DNA of 64,000 nt from Fragilaria crotonensis. Lineage: Eukaryota > Bacillariophyta > Fragilariophyceae > Fragilariales > Fragilariaceae. The notes below the pieces were generated by a model that was not told where the DNA came from, did no database searches, and saw only the letters and a program-made list of their open reading frames with translations. The DNA is taken from the NCBI GenBank assembly GCA_022925895.1, contig JAKSYS010000221.1, positions 1-64,000 on the forward strand, written 5' to 3'. The translations under genes were made by a program, and so were the position numbers. Each line of letters starts with the position of its first letter. Within the stretch, counting starts at the first letter, position 1. Shown here in pieces: positions 34,470 through 46,339 of this stretch.

Positions 34470-35034
34470 TAAAGTTTTATTCGCAGTGTTTGAGACTGCA
34501 AACAAGGGCTAACGACGAATTAGTTATCGCAGGAGCGTTTGTACTCTTTGGTAGAAATTTGTTTTACTAATTGTGAGATGTATAAAACATGCAGAAAATG
34601 AAATTGGAATGACTGAATGAGAGCTCTGAAGCTGCACTTTCCTTGTTCTCTCTGTTCTCTGGTTGTTCCTTGATTGTTCTTTTGTTAGTTCTTCAGAATC
34701 CCATGGTAGAATGGTTGGTTGAAAGATACTGAATCCCAGATGAATATAATGAAATATAAAGCATGTAAAATGTAGATTTGATGATGCACCAGTTTGTGTT
34801 CTCTTGTGATGTCGGCTGGCGATTGTGCTTCCCATTTATGTGTCCGCGGAACATCCGACAATGACCGAAGAACAATGACGCAAACACTTACGAGAACGCG
34901 AACGCGAAGCGTGACTCAATCGTGCGAAAGAGAACCGAACCGTGACTCACAGAAACTTTGGTTGACGAACGGACGGAAGGAGAGGTAGAGTATGATCCAC
35001 GACGGTAGACGCCAATACTGTATCTTTTCTTTTA
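34470..35034 (-). repeat. 3' LTR of copia element 2
   Basis: Starts taaagttttattcgc and ends ttttctttta on the plus strand, flanked outside by ctgcc. Near-identical to 40546-41111. Frames inside it are LTR shadows, not genes. Confidence 0.92.
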
Positions 35035-35079
35035 CTTGTGTATCAGATTCCTCATCACTCGCTTGACGAAGTCCTTCGA

Positions 35080-38000
35080 TTACCAACCCATCAATTGCTT
35101 GCGCAACTTGGTGTGAGTCTCTTCATTGCAGATCTTGGTGAGGATATCTGCAAGCATGTCCTCAGTTGATACAGAATGAATAGAAATAGTGCCATCTTGA
35201 ACCTTGTTCCTGAAATGATGGTATTTGGTGTTGATATGGCGCGTTCTGGGACGCATCTTCGGATTCTTGACGCTTGTAGCCAGCTCAATGGCGCCGCTGT
35301 TGTCTTCAAAAACCCGACAATGGAGCCTTGGTGTTGTCGCTGTCAATCCACATCCATGCTCTTGCATTTCTTGCACCAACTCCATCAATGGTAGCACTTC
35401 TCTTGTGGCTGTTGAAATTGCCAAATATTCACTCTCTGTTGTTGATAGAGCAATCTCAGACTGAAGCTTGGATGCCCATATGACTGGACATGAGGCATAA
35501 AGGATGACATAGCCAGTTCTTGACCTTGCTGTGTCTGGATCCCATCCTGCATTCTCTGGGTCCCAATCCCCTGTGAATGATGCATCCACATAGACATCAA
35601 AGCTTTGATTGCTGGGGAATAGATCATGCCTTTGTCCCTTGAACCAACCAGGTACCTCCCAACCACTTCAATGCCTTGCCATGTTGGAACCTTGGGTTGG
35701 ACACAAACCTTGCTCCTTGGTGGACTGCACATGAGATGTCAAGCCTTGAACACTTCTCCAGATAGTTCATCTGACCAATGACACGGCGATAATTGAAGTG
35801 ATCATCAAATGGTGGAGAATCCAGATGCCTGGTGAGAGTCTTGCTTGAAGCTCCTGTGGTTTTCTTGATTGCCACATTCTTCCCATCCAGTCTGAGCTCT
35901 TTGATGACATCATTGATGAGGTGAGGTTGAGAGAGGTTGAAGGTGGTCGCATTGACTCTGTCAATTTGAACTCCAAGAAAGTCTGAGATGTCTCCTTCCA
36001 CTGTAAGGTTAAGGCCAACTGACTTCATCTCTTGGATAATGTCCTCCAACTCTTGTTCATCTGGTCCTGCCAGAATGGAATCATCCGTGTAGAGAACAAA
36101 AACTGACTTCCCTTTGTAGAAGAGGCATTCATCAATCTCACTTGGAATGAAACCAACCTCCTTGAGCTTGTCCACCAGATGCTGGTTCCACACTCTGCCA
36201 GCTTGCTTCTGACCAAAGAGATTCTTCTTCAGCTTGAGGACATAGTCCCCCTCCACCTCAAAGCCTTTTGGGACGGCCATGTAGAGTTCACACTCCACCT
36301 CTGCTTGGGTGTAGGCCAACACAAAATCGATTTGTTTGGTGTGCCATCCATGAATCAAGGTTGTGATGAGCACCATCCTGATGGCTGCCCATGATGCCAC
36401 TGGTGAGAATGTTTCCCAGTAGTTGACACCTTCCTCTTGCTTGGATCCATCAATGTTGAGCCTTGCCTTCCACTTGTAAACTTCTCTTGTGGCAATTCTG
36501 CGCTTGCGCTTCATGGCCCACACTGCTGGAAGAATCTTGGTTCCTGGAGGGACTGATGACCTTGGGACCAACTCCCAAACTTCGTTTTCGGTGTGACTCT
36601 TGACCTCCTTCTCCATTGCCTTGATGAATTCGGCGCGATCTGGCTCCCTCATGGCCTCATGGTAGTACATCGTGTCGGGATCTGCGGAGGCGGCGAAAGC
36701 CAGCATGGGATGCTGCTCTCCCTCAATGTCCATCCACTCTTTGATAGCTTCAAAGGCCACATAATAAGGAAGCTTGTCCTCCAACTTGGCTTCAAAGTTG
36801 TGCCACACATCAAAGACCTTGGATCCTGCCTTGCTGGAAGGTTCATCAGAGACTTTTGTTGATGCAGCCCTGGGATCTTGTTGAGCCTTGGGGACCTCCT
36901 GAATTGGACAGGAAGTTCTTCCCTTGTTCTCCCTCAGAAACTGGAAGTGGTGTTTGAGATGCTTGAGCCTCTCCTCATTGACCGATTCTCCAGGTTCCAG
37001 ATCAAATTCCATGAAGGGGACATCACGTTGCAAACCTTGAGCTTGAGCTGATTGCTTGATGCCTTGAAGCCTGGAAGGTGATGAGGCCTTGAATCCACAA
37101 AGCTTCTGCCATTCTGATGGAGGTGACAGGTTGCCCAGTGACTGCCTGACTGTCTCAAACTTGGGATCAAATGTGACATGAAACTGGGGAGAGACATGGC
37201 CAGTCTTGAGGTTGAGAACAAGAGCCACACTGCGGGCATGCTGCATGGATATGCCAAGGTAGACTCCCATGCGAGCTCTGACCTCCCACTTGGGCAATTT
37301 CTGGCCAGATTGCATCTTGTTGTCGAGGACAAACACAGGACATCAAAAGGTTGAAAATGATTCAGATTTGGAGTGACTTCAGACCTTGCAAACAACTCAA
37401 AGGGAGACTTGTGATCCACTCTTCCAATTGTTGGTGTAGAGTTGTGAATTTCATTGGCCACTCTGAGAGCATAAGGCCAGAGATGTGCATCAATAGCCTT
37501 AGGCCACCTGTGCTGAGCATGAATCAACATAGTTCTTGCTTGGTCTTGCAAAGTCCTGATCCTTCTTTCTGCCACAGCATTCTGAAAATGAGCATTGACT
37601 CCACAGAAAGTGATTGTCTGACCTGCTTCCTTGACAGCTGCCATGAACTTGTTCTCTGCAAACCTGCCATTGTCAGCTTGATAACTCTTGACTTGGACCT
37701 TGAACTTGGAAGCATACCTCTCAAAGGCCAGCTTTGCTTCAAGAGTTTCATCTGCATTGGTTGACTTCTGAAGGTGGATGTAGGACAAACCACTGAAGTG
37801 ATCCACAAAGATTGTTGCCACCTTGTACCTTTTCTTGGTGAGCCAACCCTTGATTTGGGCAATGAGCCCTGGAGTACTGGACTCCAACTGATCGATGCTG
37901 ATGCACTGTCCCGGCTCTGAGGCTGTTCGAAGTTTTCCACCTTGTTGACCACCCTTTGGCTTGGTTCTCCATGGTCTTCTGGTGGCCTTTCCATATAAGC

Positions 38001-39177
38001 AGCTGGTGCAGGTTGGAACTTGGCACTTGGCCAACTTCTTCGGGAGCAAACCGCGCTTGGCCATGCTTTGCATTTTGGCAGCCGACATGTGATTCAACTT
38101 GTGATGCCAGCGAAGGAACTCTGCAGCAGGGTTCTCATGAACGGCAGTGTCCTCTTCGTCGTCAATGACGACTGGCAAGTCGGTGCGGTCAGTAGCATCA
38201 AGGTCAAATGAGACTGGTGTATTTGGAGGATGACTCAATCCACCCCTTGGGATGAGGTATCTGGTGCTTCTGGTTGATGAAGAGGTTCCTGACAGTCTTC
38301 ATTTTCATCATCAGGGATGAGATGGGTTTCCATGTTAATGATTGGGTCATCCTCATCCAGTCCCACCTCACACATGTTGCAGAAGGTGTTGAAAGCCTTG
38401 TAGCTTGGAGCAGTATACATGGTTGCAATGTTGCCACCCCTGGTTCAACCTCACTGTTTTGGTGTGCTGTCTTTGGGCCCAGTGTAGTTGAATGCTGTCA
38501 TGGTATGTTGCACACCATGTGCCTCTTGGCAAAGGCTTGAAGTCTTGGGCAGTCTGGGCCCAATGCTGTGGAGACAACAGCTTTGAAGGTGAATCCTTGA
38601 CATAGAGCCCATGTGGAATGACAATGTCATGAGGAACTCCTGTATCATCTTCAATTGACCACTTGATAGTCCCTGAGTAGATCTCAGTAAGTGTTCCACC
38701 CAACCCCTTCAACTTTTTGTTGACCCTCTTGAGAGGAGTGATGAAGTCTTTCTTGTCATTGGAAATGCAATAGGATGCACAGTTGTCAATCCTAATAGCC
38801 TTGGAATCAGTATCAAAGCTTGCTGCTTCATCTTGGTGGGCTTGCCTTGCCTTCATTGCAATGACTGCTGTCAGGCAGTTGAGTTGGGTGGAATTCCTTT
38901 TGTATCTTGGCCCTTTGCCCTTCATCCAAGGTCTTGGTCTTGGTTGCATGCTGAAACTCCCATCATGCATCCATGACTTGACATATTCAGACACTGTGAC
39001 TGGGTGTACCTTCCAATTTCTCACCTTTCCTGAGGCCTTGCTTGAATTTGGATTGGTAACCCACACCTGAACAGATTGGACAATGGCCTCCAAGCCATGG
39101 CTGAAGAGGTAGCACACGTCTGCGCACCATCTCTGCCACCACTTGAAAATCCAAAGCCCAATGAACACGCAGTCCAT
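35080..39177 (-). pseudogene. Interrupted pol polyprotein of copia element 2
   Basis: The piece 39177-38368 carries the protease, with an unusual active-site word Asp-Asn-Cys-Ala-Ser (near 38770-38785) where most copia elements have Asp-Ser/Thr-Gly. The piece 38238-36934 is integrase, with the His-His...Cys-x-x-Cys zinc finger and the catalytic core. The piece 37336-35624 is reverse transcriptase with Tyr-Thr-Asp-Asp (near 36075) instead of Tyr-Val-Asp-Asp. The piece 35589-35080 is RNase H, with the Ser-Thr-Thr-Glu-Ser-Glu-Tyr segment. The integrase-to-RT break near 37340 looks like one missing G in a GG pair. Two further breaks lie between 35590 and 35660. All domains are otherwise well preserved. 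Confidence 0.88.
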
Positions 39178-39199
39178 TGGGCGTCCCCATCATTCATCA

Positions 39200-40408
39200 T
39201 CATCGGAGATGGCTGCGCGCTTTGGCCAGTTTCATGCTAGGCTGCTTGGAGTCTTGACCCTTGTTGCCTTGATCCTTCTTGGGACCACCTTTGAAACCAA
39301 TACCCTTACAGTCAGAAGGCTTGTGTCTGGTCCACCTGTTGTGATTGGGGCACCAATGGTAGTCCTTGCCTTCAACAGTCTTGGACTGCTTCTCTCCTTC
39401 CTTGGGATGAACATGTACCCATGCTGGAAGATCCTCAACTCTGAACTTGCCTTTACCCTTGTCTTTCTTGTTTCCCTGCTTGTTGTCCTTCTTTCCTCCT
39501 CCACTGGACTTGCCACTTGCTGGATTAGGTTTCTTCTGATTGGACATGAGGGTTTTGACTTGGGATTGCAAGGCAATGATAGTTTCCTCCTCTGTAGTCT
39601 TGAGGCACCACTGCTCTGACTCTTTCCTGGTTTTGAACTTGTTGAGAGCCCAGTCCATGAGCTGTTGATACTCAACTTGGCCACCTTCTTCATAGAAGTC
39701 TTCCTTCTTCTTGATGTAGTCCACAAACTCAGCATCCTTGCAGGCCTTGTAACCTTTGAACAGATTCACCAGGAGATCTTGGGTTTGTTCACCCCTGGCA
39801 GAGAGCTTGCTGACCAATCCAAGGACATAGTCATTAAAGAGTTCAATGTCAGAATCGATATCGCGCATGGCATGATCAAGACTGGAGAGCTTGGTCGGAC
39901 ACTAGTGATGGTGGCTCTGGTATCCACATGTGAGACCATGATAATGACCTTGAGGAGGACTGGACCTGATCCTTTACCTCCAAAGATGAAGGGATGAACA
40001 TTGCCTCTGGTCCTGACCTGCTTTTGAGCAGCATCAGTCAAAGAGTTCATGAGACAATGGTACATCATGAAGGAATCTTGAGCTTCCTGGCATCCTCATG
40101 CATGTAGGTGAGGGCATGGGCTCTGACCTCCTCATAGGAGATCTCTCCATAAGACTCAATGAGATCCTTGGAATTAGCCACATTGCCTTGAATGGGAATG
40201 CTAAGAATGTTGAGCCAATCAAAGACTATGGATCTATCCCTGGTTTGATCAAGGAAGAGCTGAAGATTGTCTGACTTGCAGTCAAACTTGATGGACAAAG
40301 CCTCAGTACCAGACTTGAAGAGCTTGGCAGCAGCCTGCTCAGAGTAGTTGAGGACATCAGGATTAGCAAAGGCTGGAGCCAATGCAAAATGAGGGCTGGA
40401 GCAGCCAT
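39200..40408 (-). pseudogene. Interrupted gag of copia element 2
   Basis: Starts at the ATG near 40408 and continues in three frames through pieces 40427-40065, 40068-39766 and 39868-39200. The last piece has a Lys/Gly-rich basic stretch followed by a Cys-His cluster (Trp-Cys-Pro-Asn-His...Trp-Thr-x-His...Cys), which takes the place of a classic CCHC knuckle. No long hydrophobic segment like that of element 1 gag is present. Confidence 0.75.
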
Positions 40409-40545
40409 GGTTGACCTTGAAGCTCAAATGAAGTACTTGACTTGAAATGATCCTGATTGATCAAGGAAAGCAGCACTGGGCTTGCAGGTGAGCTTGAAAG
40501 GTCAAAGAATAAAGCACTTGGCTTGTACTTAGCGCAGAGGAAGCG

Positions 40546-41111
40546 TAAAGTTTTATTCGCAGTGTTTGAGACTGCAAACAAGGGCTAACGACGAATTAGT
40601 TATCGCAGGAGCGTTTGTACTCTTTGGTAGAAATTTGTTTTACTAATTGTGAGATGTATAAAACATGCAGAAAATGAAATTGGAATGACTGAATGAGAGC
40701 TCTGAAGCTGCACTTTCCTTGTTCTCTCTGTTCTCTGGTTGTTCCTTGATTGTTCTTTTGTTAGTTCTTCAGAATCCCATGGTAGAATGGTTGGTTGAAA
40801 GATACTGAATCCCAGATGAATATAATGAAATATAAAGCATGTAAAATGTAGATTTGATGATGCACCAGTTTGTGTTCTCTTGTGATGTCGGCTGGCGATT
40901 GTGCTTCCCATTTATGTGTCCGCGGAACATCCGACAATGACCGAAGAACAATGACGCAAACACTTACGAGAACGCGAACGCGAAGCGTGACTCAATCGTG
41001 CGAAAGAGAACCGAACCGTGACTCACAGAAACTTTGGTTGACGAACGGACGGAAGGAGAGGTAGAGTATGATCCACGACGGTAGACGCCAATACTGTATC
41101 TTTTCTTTTTA
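40546..41111 (-). repeat. 5' LTR of copia element 2
   Basis: Copy of 34470-35034, promoter-side LTR on the minus strand. It is followed inward on the minus strand by cgcttcctctgcgc where the primer binding site should lie; no standard tRNA 3' end is recognised. Flanked outside by ctgcc (41112-41116). Confidence 0.92.
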
Positions 41112-41733
41112 CTGCCTTAATGCAACAGAATTTCTGCTTTTCTCAGGGATGAAGCAATGCCTAAGTTTGCAACATTGGAAGAAGGCAACCTGAATTTCTG
41201 CAACAACTAGCTAGAACTCAATTTGTCAAGTGATGGTGGCAAGAAAACTTCAAATTGAAGATGAGCACTTTGAGAAAGGGAGGGACAGTACAATGATCTA
41301 CATGCACAATTCTGTGGAGGCATTGCACAAGGCATAACACTTTCAAATCTGCCTATCACAACTCTTTTTTGAAGGTTCTAATGTGTAAACTTCCTTGATG
41401 ATCAACATTGCCATTGTTGTTTTGCAACATAATTGGATATCAAGCACAGCAATGAAAGGACATTTTACTATGAGAAAGATTTGTGGAATGAGGTTTGAGA
41501 CAACCAGGGAAGAATACATGTACTATTAGTTAGCTGAAGTGGTCATGGGTGTTGTGTGTTACAACTCATACTAGTATTAATAATAGAACAATAACAAGCC
41601 CTCCTCTGAGTGCAAGTTTCACAAGAGCTTGTTGCTGATGACGTGGCAATGAATTCCTTTTATGATTGTGATTACACATCAGCAGTGTTAAGCATCAAAA
41701 GCATGCATCATTTCATACTATTGTGCAGTATAC

Positions 41734-41870
41734 TAGTAGGACACATATCAGGTGGCTGCTATCTTATCCGAGGTAGTGCCCACCCGTGTGGGTCGAGTAT
41801 TCCTTATCACGGATGCTGCGGCAGCACCTTAAACATTGAAGTTAAGTTTTTTTAGTAGGACACATATCAG
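41734..41870 (+). mobile_element. T-tailed SINE-like retroposon with 18-bp target duplication
   Basis: A 101-bp insert (41752-41852) sits between two perfect copies of tagtaggacacatatcag (41734-41751 and 41853-41870). It ends in seven T, like RNA polymerase III transcripts and like T-tailed SINEs. It contains two short hairpins (cccac...gtggg near 41780-41793; gctgc...gcagc near 41814-41825) and a ggtcgagtattcc word resembling a degenerate B box. I do not recognise the parent RNA. Target duplication and tail are read directly; the SINE interpretation is inference. Confidence 0.65.
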
Positions 41871-42789
41871 CAGCGCTACGCATCAAAAGCATAGATCATT
41901 CCAAAGTGCACAGCATATTAGGATTTGAGATGATGAACAATTGACATATATATGGCCAGTCATGAACACAGTTCCAAAATGAACATCTATTGCTGAAGTT
42001 TTGTCCACTATCAACTAGGCTGATGCAAATGTAGTCGCTGTTATCGATGGGCAGAGTTGCCTTTTCTAAGAAATTCGAGATAAACAGTACGTCATGCATT
42101 ATCCCACTACACCAAGCAAGCAGTGTGTCCAGCCATGATAAGGAACATCATCAGGATTCTTTCTGAAGTAAGACCAGAACCAACAAGAATTGCGCTGCTT
42201 TAACTTAATGGAGGTTGTGTGATTGCTGGGCATGCATCCAGCACCTTAAAGAAATATGCTTCCCTTGCATGACACAGTGTGTACATCCATTATCATGATA
42301 TAAAAATCATTCCAAAGCAGCTTGTTGGTAGGGAGTAACCAACTAGAATAATGTTGTCAACTTCCCAAACTGTTGTTTATTAATACTATTCCTTCGCATC
42401 ATTTCTTGGTAATAGCTTCGTCGTCATTACTGCTGCTTTCTCTCATACTACAGTAGTACTACCTCTGTGATGCGCATTCCGTCTCCTATTGATTCATTTT
42501 GTTTACTATCTTTACTTTTCCCATCAAGATCAGTGGCCAACTTCATTGCCATGTTATGGAGATATATGCATCATCCTGCTTCCAATATCAGTTAAAGGAC
42601 TCGACTTCGCAATCCATCATCTATTATTAATACATAAGATGCGTACGTGTATCCAGCGAGTGGCCGGTTCTAAGTGGCATGAAAATCACAAAACCTCTTA
42701 GTCTGCGTGTGGTGACGGCGGAATGAATGTTCATAGATCTACATGGACTTGGATGTACCATATCTCTACCATGTCGAAACAGTACACAC

Positions 42790-42894
42790 TACATTGGGCA
42801 ATCATAAAAAAAACCTTGAAATCTATTTAACGTGTCGCCGCTAAGCTTCGGAACGAAAAGCTTGCGATAGGCACGGATACATTGGGCAATCATA
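42790..42894 (-). mobile_element. Second T-tailed retroposon-like insert with 17-bp target duplication
   Basis: A 71-bp insert lies between two perfect copies of tacattgggcaatcata (42790-42806 and 42878-42894). Read on the minus strand it ends in seven or eight T. It contains an aagctt...aagctt hairpin (near 42840-42861) and near its 3' end cacgttaaat...caagg, which resembles caccttaaac...taag at the same place in the insert at 41752-41852. It may be a shorter member of the same family. Confidence 0.55.
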
Positions 42895-43329
42895 GGATGA
42901 TGACCACCGTATGGATGGCAACAATATCGAGAGGAAGCATTTAAGTTCCCGCGCAAATCCCCAAGAATCGCCATGAACGGACTGTCAACGACATTGCATC
43001 GACGGGGGTGTATCTAACGACACCGTGCGGGGAATTGGCGATCCTAGATGTGAGGCACAACTGCTGGGAGTGCACCGTATCTAACAGAGGATCGTAAACT
43101 CCACCCTAGATCCAGTTATTGTGGCAGCACATTAATTGAAATAAGGAATTGTACTAAAACTTCGTTGGTGCTTCGATTTCAACCGTTTTTGTGTATGTAT
43201 GTGTGCGTTTGTGATTTGGCTTTGTTCTGCATCAACATACATTACGCCACTGGAGGCGTAAGGCATTATAGAGTACTGGGAAGCATAGGAAAGGAGGAAA
43301 CGTCAAGATATCACCCATTGAAACCTTTT

Positions 43330-44585
43330 CTACTCCTCCTGCTCATCATCTTCATCCTCCTCCTGTTTCTTGCAAACATTGGCGGCATACTGGTCACTGA
43401 CCTTGCACTGGACTCCAACATAGTTGGTAATGTTTCCAGAGGCATCGCGCAACGCAGCAATGAAGAACTGATTCCAAAAGGTGGATCCGTCGACACGGTA
43501 ATTCAACAAGCAGACGGACATGTCGGATCCCTCCTCGATGGAACGGCGGATTTTTTCGACGGCCTTGGGGTCGGTTTCGGGACCTTGCAAGAAACGGCAG
43601 TTGCGGCCCAACACTTGGTCGAGAGTGTATCCTGTTAAATTGAGGAATCCTTGAGTGGCGTAGACAATTGGATTGTCGGGGAGCGACGGGTCGGTAACGA
43701 CAAAGTTCTGCTGTGCGGTCTGCAAGGCCTTGATGAAGGAGAAATCCGGGTCATCGAGGACCTTGTTGGCGTCCATGGAGGAGGTGGCAATGAGGCCGAC
43801 CTCGGCGTTCGCGAATTGCTTGCCGAGCAATTCATCGGCCTCCGCGGCACCGAGATGAGAGCGGATGGACTGACGGAGCTTGTCATTCTCGTCCTTCAGG
43901 AGATTAACTGACTGTTGGAGAGACTCGAGAAGGAACTTCTTGCGGATGCGAGAGCGCTTGGCATGTTCGCGATTACGTTCGCTGCGTAAGGGAAGAGGAA
44001 AGGTGAGAATACGAGTGATTAAAAGCTGCGATCGCATGCAGGTGTCTGATCGTGGATCAAGTCATGACTAATGACTGTAACGTACCGACGCTCGACCTTC
44101 TGCTGTTCCGACATTTTACGATCGCCAGACTTGGATGTTCCGGACTTTCGCTTCTTCATGGCATTCATCATTTCCGGCGTTGCGTACTGGAGATGGTGTC
44201 GTTGCTGTGGTGGTTGCTGAAAGGGGACCATATTGGCCGTGCCCCCTGACGCCGGTGCAGCACCCATGGTGAGGGCAGGCTTGCCGTCTTGATCGAGCTG
44301 CGTGGTGGCAATTCCTCCCGCCAAGGGTACAGGAACGGGAAGTCCGTCGGGTCCGATGCGGGAGGCAACGGTGGCGACTTGGGCCTCGCCTGAAGGGAGC
44401 ACTGTCACGTCGGCGCCCTCGTTCTGAAGGTCACTCAAAAAGACCGTGTCTCCGTCAGGTGTGAACATGACGTCTCCGAAGATGTCATCGAGGTTCAGCG
44501 TTGCTGGAGTTCCTCTCTGGGCGACCGCAGCAGAGGCAGCGGAGGACATCCCAGGTTCCGTGGGTGCAAACATTGGAGCGGACAT
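43330..44585 (-). CDS. AUREO1: Aureochrome, blue-light bZIP-LOV transcription factor
   Basis: Exon 1 is 44585-44086 and exon 2 is 43981-43330; the 104-bp intron (GTACGT...ACGCAG) splits an Arg codon of the bZIP basic region. The product has 383 residues. The N-terminus is Gly/Pro/Gln-rich. The basic region is Arg-Glu-Arg-Asn-Arg-Glu-His-Ala-Lys-Arg-Ser-Arg, followed by a leucine zipper. The C-terminal LOV domain keeps Gly-Arg-Asn-Cys-Arg-Phe-Leu-Gln-Gly, with Cys295 positioned to form the flavin adduct in blue light, so it should sense light (unlike AUREO2, which lacks flavin binding). DNA is bound through the zipper. Ends with an acidic tail. Aureochromes control light acclimation and the cell cycle in diatoms. 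Which AUREO1 isoform it is cannot be decided. Confidence 0.93.
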
Positions 44586-46339
44586 GGTGTCAATTGAACA
44601 GTCAACAAATGAACTGCGAGAATCAACAATCAACCAAGTTTCGGATTTTTTTATATCGATGTCTGTCGATGACCTCTATCCTTTTCTTCCCATCATGTTG
44701 ATGGTAGAGAACTGGCAAACCCCGAACGCGGCACGCGGCACGGTGTCAACTTTTCCAAAGGATCCAACCTTCAAGATCAGAGACATAATGTGTCTGGCTC
44801 TGCTCCCTTTGTTCTGCGTCGCTAATATCAGAACGTCATGATGAGAAGCGTCTACTAGTAGAGGTAGTGCTAAGTAATGATGCGTCCAACTCCAGTACGA
44901 TAGAGCTGATAGAGTATCAAGTACCAATTACTCGTACACATGCAATGACTGCACATGGATGGCAATAGTACGGAGCCCGCAGTCGCCTGCCATCAAAGAC
45001 CATAAATATTTAGCAAACTCATTCGTAGAGTGGTGTTTTCAGAGTATTTCATGTTTCATGACTCCAGTACAGTACAGTACTCCAGACTCCAGTACCTTGT
45101 ACCTGTGGTACTCAATTCGCAATGACAACATGACAACCATACAGCACAGGGCCTACGAGACTTCTGGTCGCTGTCATGAAAACAAAAAATGAAAATTCGG
45201 GAATTTAACCAAAACGTCGTCAGATTTGCTTTCCACGGAACAACAAAAACTTATAGCTGCCAAATGCTGACACTTGAGTTTGAATATTATAACAAACAGT
45301 GTCAAGATTCTGAATTATGCAAGACAGAGCCAAGAGCGGGACCCCCTGCTCTTGAACCCCAGGTCAATTCAGTTGTCCAATATAATTTTATATGACCTGC
45401 TGACTTGGCAGTTACTGCAATTTGTCCATGGCTAACCTCTGGAGGCGGAGCAGCATAAAGGCGAAGGTTTAAATGCAAAAATCAAGCACAGGAGCACGAT
45501 ACTAAAATGACCATAATGAAAAGAATCTGTGATGCATGTTTGATAAATAATGGACAGACAGCTCATTTATTTTCAGAGCTCAAAGAATTAATTAGATTAT
45601 GCCAAGGCAGTAAAAAACCGCAGTGTATGTGAAGAATGTTCTCCAGATAGTGTAAATTGCAATAATACAATCCTTGCCAAGCAATGCTGTGTAGAGATAT
45701 TCCAGAACCCTGCTGTTGCTGTCATCACAAGGTGGTATATGGTGACTTTTTTAAAAATAAAATGGATTCAATACATATGGTTAGTGGATGGGGATTAATA
45801 AATATAAAATATTTATGACTAACATTTTAACGTGATATTTCACAGTTTAGTATTATACTACACCTTTAAGAGAATACTCAACAAACATCAAAACAAAAAA
45901 TTAATTAAAACAATATTTGTCGATTGCAATCACAATTTGTTTTGTGTTTCAAATTTGTAAATTGGTTTACATGGCTTTTTTGGTTTTTAGCAACGTTATA
46001 CAGTAAATTTGAATCACAATGTAAATTGAATGAATCAATTTAAATGGGTATCTGTCACCATATTATAGTCATTTATAACAATAAAAGATAAATGCTATAA
46101 CTTTATCTGATGAAATGAAATTCTTTAAATTGTGCAGAGTCGTTGTTAAACGTTGCTTACTAGCTTGAAATATTGATTGCTTGACAACAATATGTGTATA
46201 GTTTAAGTTTCTATGTTTAACAATGACGCTGCATGTCGACATCTCCACATTCAAAAGTGGAGTAATCACTCGTTGCGGTTTCGTTTCAGAATGTTATGGT
46301 GATGATCATAATAATTGTGCACCTCAATAAATTGCGTTG
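44586..46339. other. Spacer, very AT-rich toward the island
   Basis: The first 500 bp has the GTAC-rich composition of host spacers (44900-45110). From about 45480 the sequence turns strongly AT-rich, with no coding sequence, which seems to mark the edge of the accessory island. No element ends could be fixed. Confidence 0.5.

Larger units (their letters stand above)
34465..41116 (-). mobile_element. Ty1/copia LTR retrotransposon, element 2 (recent insertion)
   Basis: Complete element on the minus strand with LTRs at 34470-35034 and 40546-41111 and a perfect 5-bp target duplication ctgcc (34465-34469 and 41112-41116). The LTRs begin taaa and end ttta. By eye they differ only by one T in a T run (565 against 566 bp), so the insertion is recent. 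Gag and pol are present in the copia order, but both are cut by several single-base frameshifts. That fits poorly with a young element and suggests sequence error. It is unrelated at the LTR level to element 1. Confidence 0.93.
41117..43329. other. Spacer with two small retroposon-like inserts, no protein gene
   Basis: 2.2 kb without a supported coding sequence. It contains the two inserts listed separately (41734-41870 and 42790-42894) and a diverged tandem duplication of about 67 bp around the first (catcaaaagcat words at 41692 and 41882). Nothing else recognised. Confidence 0.5.

Noticed and set aside
34524-34835. 103-codon frame in the LTR, repeated at 40600-40911
   Set aside because: Identical in both LTRs only because the LTRs are identical; no protein-like features.
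45737-46063. Possible AT-rich miniature transposon with inverted ends atatggtgac / gtcaccatat
   Set aside because: Only 10 bp match, no target duplication on either side, and the region is so AT-rich that chance matches are likely.
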